Positions 1 to 6,508 of a stretch of DNA of 21,975 bases are shown here, one piece after another. This DNA is from a virus, in the IMG/VR virus record IMGVR_UViG_3300043449_001690, positions 1 to 21,975 of that record; one strand, 5' to 3'. The translations under genes and the position numbers were made by a program. Every line of letters begins with the position of its first letter. Within the stretch, counting starts at the first letter, position 1. The notes beneath the pieces are model-generated. The model was not told the DNA's origin. It made no database searches and saw only the letters and a list, made by a program, of their open reading frames with translations.

Positions 1-797
1 CGCTACTCGATGTAGTTTGTGGAATTCTGGGCGACTATGCTGCAACAATGCCAGAAAACTTCCTGTTAGACACAGGTAATGGTGCACACCCAACAGAAAT
101 CGCTCGTCTTCGTGGTGTCCGTTTCGTTATGGCATCAGAAACTCGTCCGGATGGAAAGTTTAATGAGTCTCGTGTAAAAATGCTGACAGGTGGCGACATG
201 CTATCTGCACGTTTCATGAACCAAAACTTCTTTGACTTTAAACCAACACACACACTATTTTTAGCTGTTAACCATCTACCTGCAGTTAAATCTGGTGGTG
301 ACGGTTTTTGGAGAAGGTTAAGGAAAATAGATTTTAAAGTTACTATCCCTAAAAATAAGCAGCGTGAAAACTTTGCTCAAACCATGATCGAACAAGAAGG
401 CTCAGGTATCCTGAAATGGATTATTGACGGTGCTGTACGTGTAACTAACCAAGGCTTCAACGAACCTGAAAGCGTACGCCTAGCTACCCTAGAATATCGT
501 CATGAAGAAGACCACATCGCTAAGTTCATTGATGAGAGCATCGTGATAGCTGTAGAAGGCACCGTAACTAAGACTGCCCTGTTTAACTCATACCGTGACT
601 GGTGTGAAGCTAATGGCGAGAAATCAATTAGCCAGAACGCCTTTAACCGTGAGATCCGTTCTCGCCTGAACGCTCCAGAAACAGAATTATCGGGTATTAG
701 AATGTTCAGTGGCATTAAACTTTTTGTCGACGAACCAGCTAGACTTGTTAGAGAAGTTTTAGGCGGTAGGGAAGTAGATGAGTACTGGAACAGATAA
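1..797 (+). CDS. Primase-helicase C-terminal part (P4/D5-like SF3 helicase), 5'-partial
   Basis: This is the C-terminal part of a phage/plasmid P4-family DNA primase with a superfamily-3 helicase domain, which would unwind and prime phage DNA for replication. The frame is open from base 3 through to the TAA at 795-797, so the gene starts left of the window; the ATG at 48 is internal. The Walker A loop lies outside. Visible are the typical GDYA segment, the HPTEIARLRGVR stretch, a Walker B-like FVMASE ending in the acidic residue (nt ~123-140), sensor/motif C LFLAVNHLP (nt ~253-280) and the arginine-finger region GFWRRLRKIDF (nt ~304-336). The last ~100 residues (EYRHEEDHIAKFI onward) match the winged-helix tail usual in this family. 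The gene overlaps the next one by 20 bases. The family call is secure; the oligomeric and primase state cannot be judged without the N-terminus. Confidence 0.93.
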   Translation, partial: LLDVVCGILGDYAATMPENFLLDTGNGAHPTEIARLRGVRFVMASETRPDGKFNESRVKMLTGGDMLSARFMNQNFFDFKPTHTLFLAVNHLPAVKSGGDGFWRRLRKIDFKVTIPKNKQRENFAQTMIEQEGSGILKWIIDGAVRVTNQGFNEPESVRLATLEYRHEEDHIAKFIDESIVIAVEGTVTKTALFNSYRDWCEANGEKSISQNAFNREIRSRLNAPETELSGIRMFSGIKLFVDEPARLVREVLGGREVDEYWNR

Positions 798-1389
798 CCC
801 TTGTGGAGCCTGTAGAGCAGGTTTCCCTAACGAATGTGAATATTCATGGGATGACGACAATTGGGTTTCTTGTGGTGAAATTCAATTTACTGTTTCAGGT
901 GACGTAAAATCGAGGGAAGGTAAATCTGATGCAGGATCAGCAGACTCAGGTTATATTGATGACGGCTATGCTAGCGTTAAAGAAATCGGGGAATACAAGG
1001 ATCCTCTCTCGACGGGGCGCAAGCGTGCTGCTCAAATGTATCCTATTGACGTTGGCATGGTATGTGAGTGGGCTGGACTCAAGTTGGCTGGCGGTGGGGT
1101 GTTTCCTATTGTCGGTTGTATTGGTAGGGCTGCTTCTGATCGACATCACGGTCCTGACAAAAATACGATGAACAATGCTGAGGGTAATGTTCACCGGATT
1201 TGCGATCATTGCCACAACACGTGGCATGCTTTAAATGATCCTGAATATGGTCCTAGACCAGATCATACGCAGCCTTTTATCCCTAAAGGTCAGCTTGGTG
1301 TTGACTGGTTTAAGCATGACAGTAAAACTAAAGCTACGACCGAAGAGATCCTTGCAGCTGAAGCTCAAAGATTAGCTGAATCATCATAA
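778..1389 (+). CDS. HNH endonuclease-like protein with extra zinc-binding Cys
   Basis: A 203-residue protein with an HNH (beta-beta-alpha metal) nuclease signature. It has DRHHGPDK (H123/H124), a following Asn in GNVHRIC (N137) and CHNTWH (H146, H150), with structural cysteines C142-x2-C145 and probably C96 and C114. The N-terminus carries a second cysteine set (C9-x2-C12, C20, C32) that could bind zinc. The core from GRKRAA to HALND (residues ~80-154) looks like a conserved actinophage HNH protein as I remember that family; this was not searched. The ATG overlaps the primase-helicase end by 20 bases behind a purine-rich AGGGAAG. Possible roles are DNA processing or recombination, host DNA breakdown, or a packaging-linked nick; sequence alone cannot decide. 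It could also be a free-standing homing nuclease, but its tight overlap with a replication gene argues for a resident gene. Its 3' end runs 25 bases into the convergent minus-strand gene. Confidence 0.82.
   Translation: MSTGTDNPCGACRAGFPNECEYSWDDDNWVSCGEIQFTVSGDVKSREGKSDAGSADSGYIDDGYASVKEIGEYKDPLSTGRKRAAQMYPIDVGMVCEWAGLKLAGGGVFPIVGCIGRAASDRHHGPDKNTMNNAEGNVHRICDHCHNTWHALNDPEYGPRPDHTQPFIPKGQLGVDWFKHDSKTKATTEEILAAEAQRLAESS
929..1171 (+). other. Nested out-of-frame ORF with two hydrophobic stretches (doubtful gene)
   Basis: An 80-codon frame lies wholly inside the HNH gene. It has a good purine-rich site (GAGGGAAGG, 912-920) eight bases before its ATG and two hydrophobic segments (about residues 31-48 and 52-75) followed by a short basic end (TKIR). 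That shape matches a class II holin, and the phage needs one. Against it, the host frame is clearly conserved HNH protein, and hydrophobic frames often arise by chance in shifted reading. I list it only as a candidate. Confidence 0.15.
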
Positions 1390-1583
1390 CGGAACCCTAA
1401 CTGTAACTCTGGTTCGGTACTGTAACTCAATGACTCTGTAACTGATTGGTTAGGGTTATTAAAAATAAGATCCCCCGACGTTTTACATTTATGTCCATTG
1501 CGCCACTGGTTTAAAAGTTTTATTTCATCGTCACGATCTGCCGTAAACGATGCACCACAACTACAGGATTCGCTGACACTCAT
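1365..1583 (-). CDS. Small zinc-binding protein, unknown function
   Basis: A 72-residue protein. Its first half has a compact metal-site pattern, C7-x-C9 ... H31-x-C33, with the aromatic/basic spacing (LLNQWRNGHKC) of small phage zinc-finger proteins; the second half is polar and looks disordered. Its ATG (1583-1581) overlaps the TGA of the upstream metallophosphoesterase as ATGA, which supports translational coupling and is the main reason to accept so short a gene. It is the last gene of the leftward operon and ends 25 bases inside the opposing HNH gene. No enzyme motif is present. It may bind nucleic acid or a partner protein, but the function is unknown. Confidence 0.62.
   Translation of the reverse strand: MSVSESCSCGASFTADRDDEIKLLNQWRNGHKCKTSGDLIFNNPNQSVTESLSYSTEPELQLGFRYDDSANL
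1390..1460. repeat. Convergent junction with inverted repeat and CTGTAACT direct repeats
   Basis: Where the plus-strand HNH gene meets the minus-strand operon there is a perfect 9-base inverted repeat, AACCCTAAC (1393-1401) and GTTAGGGTT (1449-1457), around a 47-base loop. The loop holds CTGTAACT three times (starts 1401, 1420 and 1436), and a smaller stem GAACC/GGTTC (1392-1396 / 1411-1415) competes with the outer one. No clear T-run follows on either strand, so this is at best a weak bidirectional terminator or a protein-binding site. The stretch also encodes the C-terminus of the minus-strand zinc-binding protein, so some of the pattern may be coincidental. Confidence 0.3.
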
Positions 1584-2545
1584 TTTGCTTTAAACTCTTT
1601 ACCTCTGAACCATGCTTTACCGTTATCGATTTGCACTAGTTCAGTAAAGAAGTCACCCGAAGCGTCAACAGTTATTACTGCTATACCTTGCTGCCAGTTC
1701 TCATAGTATGTTGCTGGTGTTCCGTCAGTTTTAGTTGATCCGTTAACTGAAGGAACTGCACCGTCTACTCTGCAGAGGCATCCGGGTGAGATTGCAACAG
1801 ACTTGATGGAACCTTGGCGATCAAATACAGTACGAGATTGCAGCTCCTGTCGGTGCACGTGACCAAAGACTGTGGAGATGTGTGGTGTGTCATTGGTGTA
1901 TGCGGCTGCTGTAGATCCGTTGGATCTAACTTTTGTGCCGTGGATTGCCCGAAGACGATCGTTAATCCAGTAGGCTCCGGCTGGGTAGGCATCAATATAC
2001 TCAACTCCTATTTCATCTAAACGCAAAAGGTAAGGAATACTCATTACCGGTAGCCCTTTAGTGTTTGCTCGTCTTAAACCAAAAGCACTAGCCGCATTAG
2101 TGTTAATAAATTTTTCCATGCGGCGATCATGGTTACCTTCGATTAAAACTATTTTAGCTTTTGGTCCTGCTGCTGCACGTTGCTGTTGCAAGAACAAGTG
2201 ACCTCGATCAATCGAATCTTGTGTGGTGGCTGCAAAAGCAGCTTCTTGCTCAAAGCGCCCTTGTGCCGGTAAATCCAAAAAGTCACCCAAGTTAATAACC
2301 GTATCAACTTTGTCGTTCTCTTCAAGCCATGAGGTAATTTGGATAGCGATATCCATAGCACGCTCATCATGAAAAGGATCCATCGTGTCACCAATTTTCC
2401 GGTAGCCGATTTGCGGATCCGGCAAGATAACGTGCACTTCATGTTTAGTTTTCCTCGACTTTGCTGGCTTAGGTGCGTTAATAATTACCGGTTGCGCTTG
2501 TGTCACCGGCATCCAATCTGGTTTTAAAGTTAGTTCTTCGAACAT
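1580..2545 (-). CDS. Calcineurin-like metallophosphoesterase
   Basis: A 321-residue protein with the metallophosphoesterase motif set in order: DPQ (D43-Q45, in the place of the usual DxH), GDFLD (G87-D91), GNHD (137-140), a histidine in IHGT (H202) and GHVH (228-231). These residues build a two-metal site that hydrolyses phosphomono- or phosphodiesters. The DPQ variant of motif I occurs in phage members of the family as I know it. About 35 N-terminal residues are Pro/Lys-rich and probably flexible. The start is backed by GGGGGA seven bases upstream. It overlaps the upstream HTH gene by 16 bases and the downstream zinc-protein gene by ATGA. Substrate is unknown: nucleic acid ends, a nucleotide signal or a protein phosphate are all possible. 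A role in genome processing or counter-defence is inference only. Confidence 0.9.
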   Translation of the reverse strand: MFEELTLKPDWMPVTQAQPVIINAPKPAKSRKTKHEVHVILPDPQIGYRKIGDTMDPFHDERAMDIAIQITSWLEENDKVDTVINLGDFLDLPAQGRFEQEAAFAATTQDSIDRGHLFLQQQRAAAGPKAKIVLIEGNHDRRMEKFINTNAASAFGLRRANTKGLPVMSIPYLLRLDEIGVEYIDAYPAGAYWINDRLRAIHGTKVRSNGSTAAAYTNDTPHISTVFGHVHRQELQSRTVFDRQGSIKSVAISPGCLCRVDGAVPSVNGSTKTDGTPATYYENWQQGIAVITVDASGDFFTELVQIDNGKAWFRGKEFKAK

Positions 2546-2754
2546 AAACAGTCCCCCTTTCTGTGAGCTGATACAGCTTTCTCATTTGTCTTAAAACCCC
2601 TACTGATCACAGCTTCAGTTAAAGCTTTGTGATTCCAGCGAGGGTCATCAAGAGCATCTTTTAGTATTTTAAGATCCTTGTCATCTAGCGTTTTCATTTC
2701 TTTAGCTAACGAACATAGTTTCTCTATTACCGGTGGTTCTAGTCCTTCAAACAT
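2530..2754 (-). CDS. Small helix-turn-helix DNA-binding protein
   Basis: A 74-residue protein whose second half (about residues 38-71) reads as a helix-turn-helix: W40, ALTEAVISRGF, then the recognition-like helix NEKAVSAHRKGDCLC with H64-R65 and C69-x-C71. The ending 'HR-x-G-x-C-x-C' recurs in small actinophage DNA-binding proteins as I remember them. The N-terminal half is a charged helix. A strong AGGAGA sits just before the ATG. It directly precedes and overlaps the metallophosphoesterase gene, so the two may act together. It could be a regulator of the operon. A small terminase subunit is also conceivable, because none is seen beside TerL, but nothing in the sequence requires it. Confidence 0.68.
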   Translation of the reverse strand: MFEGLEPPVIEKLCSLAKEMKTLDDKDLKILKDALDDPRWNHKALTEAVISRGFKTNEKAVSAHRKGDCLCSKN

Positions 2755-2773
2755 CCGTCTCTCCTGTCTGTAA

Positions 2774-3292
2774 CTAGTTTACTGGATTTTTATCTTCCAC
2801 AAGCTTCCAAGAAGGTCTAACTGCACATACAATGTTTCTGTATGGACGGATCTTATAGTACACTCCGTCACCATTTACTTGGTCCCCTGTTCCATCAGGA
2901 TTAATTGTATTACCTTCTACGCAATAAACTCGCTTTGCGATCTTGTTGTGTCTAATAGCGATCCCTACGTGGTCTGCCTCGTCTGTACCACGGAAGTTCA
3001 TAAACACGATATCTCCGGGCTGAATTTTGTTAGCTGGGATCACTTGGTTCGTTTTTTCGAAGTGTTTTACGGCTGCTGTGCAGCTGTGGAAACCTTTTTT
3101 GGTTTGAGCGTTGGCTACAACCGCTCCTGCTCCTGCTTTATTAAAAGCGTAGGAAACAAACATCGCGCACCATGGGATATTGTTTCTGCCGTACCATTTG
3201 CCAAAAATGCTGTCGTTGTTTTTACCTTCTTTGTATTCTTCGTCAGCAAATTTTCTTGCTATCTTAAGAACTTCTTTAGCTGTAATAGCCAT
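2774..3292 (-). CDS. Endolysin, CHAP-domain peptidoglycan hydrolase
   Basis: A 172-residue single-domain CHAP (cysteine, histidine-dependent amidohydrolase/peptidase) protein. The catalytic cysteine is C42 in IPWCAMFVSYAF, the histidine H108 in DHVGIA, and E126 or N128 in VEGNT completes the usual set. The family cuts amide bonds in peptidoglycan, so this is most likely the lysis endolysin; a virion-borne exolysin is possible because it follows the fibre genes. There is no signal peptide and no separate cell-wall-binding domain, so export would need a holin. AAGGA lies six bases before the ATG. It is preceded by a one-base gap after the 50-residue ORF and followed by the HTH gene. Confidence 0.9.
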   Translation of the reverse strand: MAITAKEVLKIARKFADEEYKEGKNNDSIFGKWYGRNNIPWCAMFVSYAFNKAGAGAVVANAQTKKGFHSCTAAVKHFEKTNQVIPANKIQPGDIVFMNFRGTDEADHVGIAIRHNKIAKRVYCVEGNTINPDGTGDQVNGDGVYYKIRPYRNIVCAVRPSWKLVEDKNPVN

Positions 3293-3293
3293 A

Positions 3294-3446
3294 TTATTCC
3301 TTACTTGTTAGTGTGTTTATTGTTTCTTCTAAAGCCTCTACTTTTGCTACAAGAAGTTTTACTGTGTCAGCAACTGTTTTTAAATCTTCAGGACTGACGT
3401 ACCCATCTAAACCAAATTGCTGTAACAGTTCATTAATTTCATCCAT
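3294..3446 (-). CDS. 50-residue coiled-coil-like protein, unknown
   Basis: A short gene of 50 codons between the third fibre and the endolysin. Its ATG (3446-3444) shares one base with the fibre stop (TAATG), so it is probably translated by termination-reinitiation, and its TAA ends one base before the endolysin ATG. The product begins MDEINELLQQFGLDGYV and its second half is a regular heptad-like helix (VADTVKLLVAKVEALEETI), probably a coiled coil. There is no membrane segment, so it is not an obvious holin. Position suggests a fibre-associated assembly factor or an accessory of lysis, but no family is recognised. Exact packing between its neighbours and a continuous open frame support it as real. 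Confidence 0.66.
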   Translation of the reverse strand: MDEINELLQQFGLDGYVSPEDLKTVADTVKLLVAKVEALEETINTLTSKE

Positions 3447-5218
3447 TACGCCCACGCTCCAGAAATAATTCCCGGCGTACCGGTACCTATCTTTTCGATC
3501 TCTAACAGTGTTCCTGTTTGTGCGGTAGCAGAAGATCCACCGCCTGTAGAGATCTGATATTTAAATTCCACGGTTCCACCAGTTGTAGCGTTTGATTGGA
3601 AGAAACCTTCGATTAGGATTGTTCCACCGGTTACGCTTGCAGATAAGCTTGGGCTGATGCTTACAGCTGCCGTCGATGTTGTTCTGAATGACTGTACACC
3701 ACCTGAAGTACCTGAAGCCCATACTGCACTATAGTTTATTGCTACAGGTGTTTGTGTAAATGTTGGAACTAACTGGATAGCTGCAGGTACGGCTGAGAAG
3801 GTAAAGTTAACACCTAAATTCAAACGGAAGTAGTAAGTCTTAGCCGCTTCTAAAGTTAAAGCTCTAGCGCCTGCTTGGAATATTGATTGTGAAGAGTTTG
3901 TGGTTGCGGCTGTTGCGTTAGCATTTGAGAATACACGGGCAATCGCTGGAACCATTAAACGACCTGTAGCTGTACCTGAAGTTACGGCATAAAATTTATC
4001 GCCGTCATAATCTAATGCACCGGAGGTTGCTACAGGTGTTGAAGTGTTAGTTTGGAACCGTATGGGTTCTACGGTTGTTGATCCGGCGGCAAGGATTAGA
4101 TCGCTTGTTAATGTTCCGCCAGTAAATGTGCCACCAACGGTTGTCCATGTTGGTGTTGTTCCTGCACCGCTAGAGGTTAATACTTGACCGCTGGTACCTA
4201 ATGATCCGTTTAGGTTGATTGGCGAGTTAGCACCTGAAAGAGTTAAACCTCCTGTTGTGTTTACACCGCCTGCACCTGTAAATCGTGCACCTGCTGTTGA
4301 TCCTGTACTTGAAATGTTGTCAACGATAGTTTCTTCTACACCCGCTGCACCAGTTCTAGTAGCAAGTCTCAATGTTCCTGCAGTTGTACCGTCACGGAAA
4401 TAGAGAGTACCAAAATTTAGTCCAGGTGATGACGCTTGAGCAGTTGCCCTACCCATAACAAAAAGAGCACCAGAGTTTGCTTCTGTCATTTGACCAGTAC
4501 TATTTAGAGTGGCAACATTTGTTGCTTTAAAGTTTCCACCAGAATCTACCCTCGCTAATACTGTTCCACCAGAGTTTTGCCATTCAGTAAGGTTTGCGGT
4601 CTGTGAAGTCATGCCACGAACTATTAGACCTTTTTGATTAGCGGCAGAAGGTGCTATACCAATACCAGAAGTGTCATAGTTAGTGAAAATACCTGTAAGG
4701 CCTGCTGTGGTAGAAGCAAATACGCCTGACCGAATTACGCCTGTGCTGGAAACTGCCGCTATGACTGTTCCGCCAGAGCTCTGCCATTCTTGTAGGTTTG
4801 CCGACTGACTTGCCGCACCCTGAACAACTAGACCTTTATTAGCAGCAACATCATTAGTGATAGTGACTTTTGTTCCCGTTGTTGTTGATGTTCCAAAATT
4901 TGTTAAAGTGCCGTTAAATCGGATAGCATAAGTTCCTTGAACAGCAACACCATTAGTTGAATTGGTCAAATTGTAAAAAGAACTGGTAGAGATAATCCCG
5001 CCTGAATCAACTTTTGCAACAGTTCCGCCTGCCGAGTTTTGCCATTGTTGCAGATCAGCTGTTTGACTTGCAACGCCACGAATAACAGCACCTATTGTTG
5101 CTGCATTTATGGGAGTAACAGATAACTGACCTAAACCTGTTGAACCGCCTGCACGAATTTGATCAAAAACATTTACGTTTCCGGTAATATTGGCGTCAGT
5201 TATGATTCCTCTTGGCAT
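3446..5218 (-). CDS. Tail fibre / receptor-binding protein with three WQN-type repeats
   Basis: A 590-residue, Gly/Ser/Thr/Ala-rich, low-charge protein typical of a trimeric beta-structured tail fibre. It contains three imperfect copies of a ~33-residue unit with core GxxxRGxxSQTANLxxWQNSxGTVxAxVDSxG at about residues 43-75, 129-161 and 197-229. The middle has GSLGTSGQVLTSSGAGTTPTW, a common fibre linker. The last ~165 residues (from ARVFSNANATA) look like a globular beta-sandwich tip that would contact the host surface. The start follows TAAGGAGACTAAATG, with the Shine-Dalgarno directly after the upstream stop. The N-terminus (MPRGIITDANI) resembles that of the neighbouring fibre (MPRTFLTDLDL), suggesting the two dock in similar ways. 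The receptor is unknown. Confidence 0.85.
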   Translation of the reverse strand: MPRGIITDANITGNVNVFDQIRAGGSTGLGQLSVTPINAATIGAVIRGVASQTADLQQWQNSAGGTVAKVDSGGIISTSSFYNLTNSTNGVAVQGTYAIRFNGTLTNFGTSTTTGTKVTITNDVAANKGLVVQGAASQSANLQEWQSSGGTVIAAVSSTGVIRSGVFASTTAGLTGIFTNYDTSGIGIAPSAANQKGLIVRGMTSQTANLTEWQNSGGTVLARVDSGGNFKATNVATLNSTGQMTEANSGALFVMGRATAQASSPGLNFGTLYFRDGTTAGTLRLATRTGAAGVEETIVDNISSTGSTAGARFTGAGGVNTTGGLTLSGANSPINLNGSLGTSGQVLTSSGAGTTPTWTTVGGTFTGGTLTSDLILAAGSTTVEPIRFQTNTSTPVATSGALDYDGDKFYAVTSGTATGRLMVPAIARVFSNANATAATTNSSQSIFQAGARALTLEAAKTYYFRLNLGVNFTFSAVPAAIQLVPTFTQTPVAINYSAVWASGTSGGVQSFRTTSTAAVSISPSLSASVTGGTILIEGFFQSNATTGGTVEFKYQISTGGGSSATAQTGTLLEIEKIGTGTPGIISGAWA

Positions 5219-5227
5219 TTAGTCTCC

Positions 5228-6502
5228 TTAGCCAATCATTGTTACTATGAAGTCTCCTGCAGTAGTAATAGCGTTTGATGTCATGTTCCAGCTTATCGTA
5301 ACGTCACCGGTTGAGCTGTTAATCGAAACTTCAGCATCAACATCTACGTATGCTACACCGCTCTTCTGCTTCAACTGCACAACAGTATAAGCGTCAGCAG
5401 GTAACCCGTGAGTAGCTTGGGTGATTGACCAGCTTAAAGTATAGATAGGTCCAGCACCTGAAGGGGTTGTGGCTGGGAAAGATGCAGTGTATTTTTGTGG
5501 AAGGGTTTTGCCTGTGTCAGCTAAACCGGTTGCGCTTCGTGCAGCTGATTTTGTTGTTGCACCTGTACCACCTTGAGCGACGGCTACAGTAGTGAAACCT
5601 GTTCCAAGTGCTCCAGAGGTTAAGGTTCCTACAGTGGTGATCGTTGCTTGTCCAGCATAGTTTGTAGAAATGTCTACTGCGTTAGCTGAAACGCTAATGC
5701 GGTCAGTGGTTCCTACAACGTCAATCGCGTTGCCTGATTTAGTTAAACCGTTACCGGCGATAAGCCCTGTTGATGAGGCAAACAAGGTGAAGGTTAACTG
5801 GGTTCCAGTTGCACCACCGATGGTGATTGGGTTGTTTGTGGTTAAAACCCAAGCCGAGTCTTGGTTGTCTGTTCCTTCTTCAACCCAAGCGTAGGCTCCA
5901 GCTGTTACTTCAGCGTCAGAGTCGAAGTCTGTTGCACGGTCCCATGTACCGTTTGATCCTGTACCAGCGGTTGTTACTACCCAGATACCGTTTGCGGCGT
6001 TAGGGGAAGCACCACCTGCACCGTCTTTGATAAGGATTCTGTTGCCGTTTACTAGGGTAACGCCGTCTAGGATGTTTGGGGCGTTGGTTATTTGTCCTCT
6101 AGTGGAGGTTCCTCCTGTGGAGGTGTAGGTTACGCTGCTAAGTACGGCTGTTGTTGCGGCTCTAACAGAACCTTTAACGTCGATACCTGAAGCTATACCA
6201 TCAACGTACCCCTTTGTGGCTGCATCATCTGAAGCTATTGGAGTGGCTAGTCCTGTAATTCTTTGGTTGTTCATCGGCACGGATGCTGATGTTGCGTTGC
6301 TGGTGGCGATAGAGTTTAAGGTACTTGTGCTAGGTAGGTATGTGATCCAGCTTGTACCGTTGTAAACGTATAGGACACCTGTTGTAGTGTCAGTATAAAC
6401 CTGACCTTTAATTGGGCTGGCAGGTGTGGTTGTAGGATGGATGACAGCATTTCTTAGCTGATTTTTATTCAGATCGAGGTCTGTTAAAAATGTACGTGGC
6501 AT
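5228..6502 (-). CDS. Tail fibre protein
   Basis: A 424-residue beta-rich structural protein with several fibre hallmarks. These are GQVYTDTTTGVLYVYNGTSW near the N-terminus, an RITGLATP...DAATKGYVDG segment (residues ~85-105, a very common phage-fibre motif), repeats of the GNGLTKSGNAIDV type in the middle, and VAQGGTGATT near residue ~315. The C-terminal ~90 residues form a compact domain ending DFIVTMIG. TTAGGAAACCATG supplies the Shine-Dalgarno immediately after the preceding fibre's stop. The gene is second of three fibre genes, so it is probably a shaft or connector between an upper fibre and the tip, or an alternative fibre. The exact place in the virion is inferred from order only. Confidence 0.83.
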   Translation of the reverse strand: MPRTFLTDLDLNKNQLRNAVIHPTTTPASPIKGQVYTDTTTGVLYVYNGTSWITYLPSTSTLNSIATSNATSASVPMNNQRITGLATPIASDDAATKGYVDGIASGIDVKGSVRAATTAVLSSVTYTSTGGTSTRGQITNAPNILDGVTLVNGNRILIKDGAGGASPNAANGIWVVTTAGTGSNGTWDRATDFDSDAEVTAGAYAWVEEGTDNQDSAWVLTTNNPITIGGATGTQLTFTLFASSTGLIAGNGLTKSGNAIDVVGTTDRISVSANAVDISTNYAGQATITTVGTLTSGALGTGFTTVAVAQGGTGATTKSAARSATGLADTGKTLPQKYTASFPATTPSGAGPIYTLSWSITQATHGLPADAYTVVQLKQKSGVAYVDVDAEVSINSSTGDVTISWNMTSNAITTAGDFIVTMIG

Positions 6503-6508
6503 GGTTTC

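Noticed and set aside
2879-3397. 172-codon plus-strand frame opposite the endolysin
   Set aside because: It is antisense to a gene with a full CHAP catalytic set; its Cys/Phe/Val-rich product has no domain pattern and it crosses the endolysin start region.
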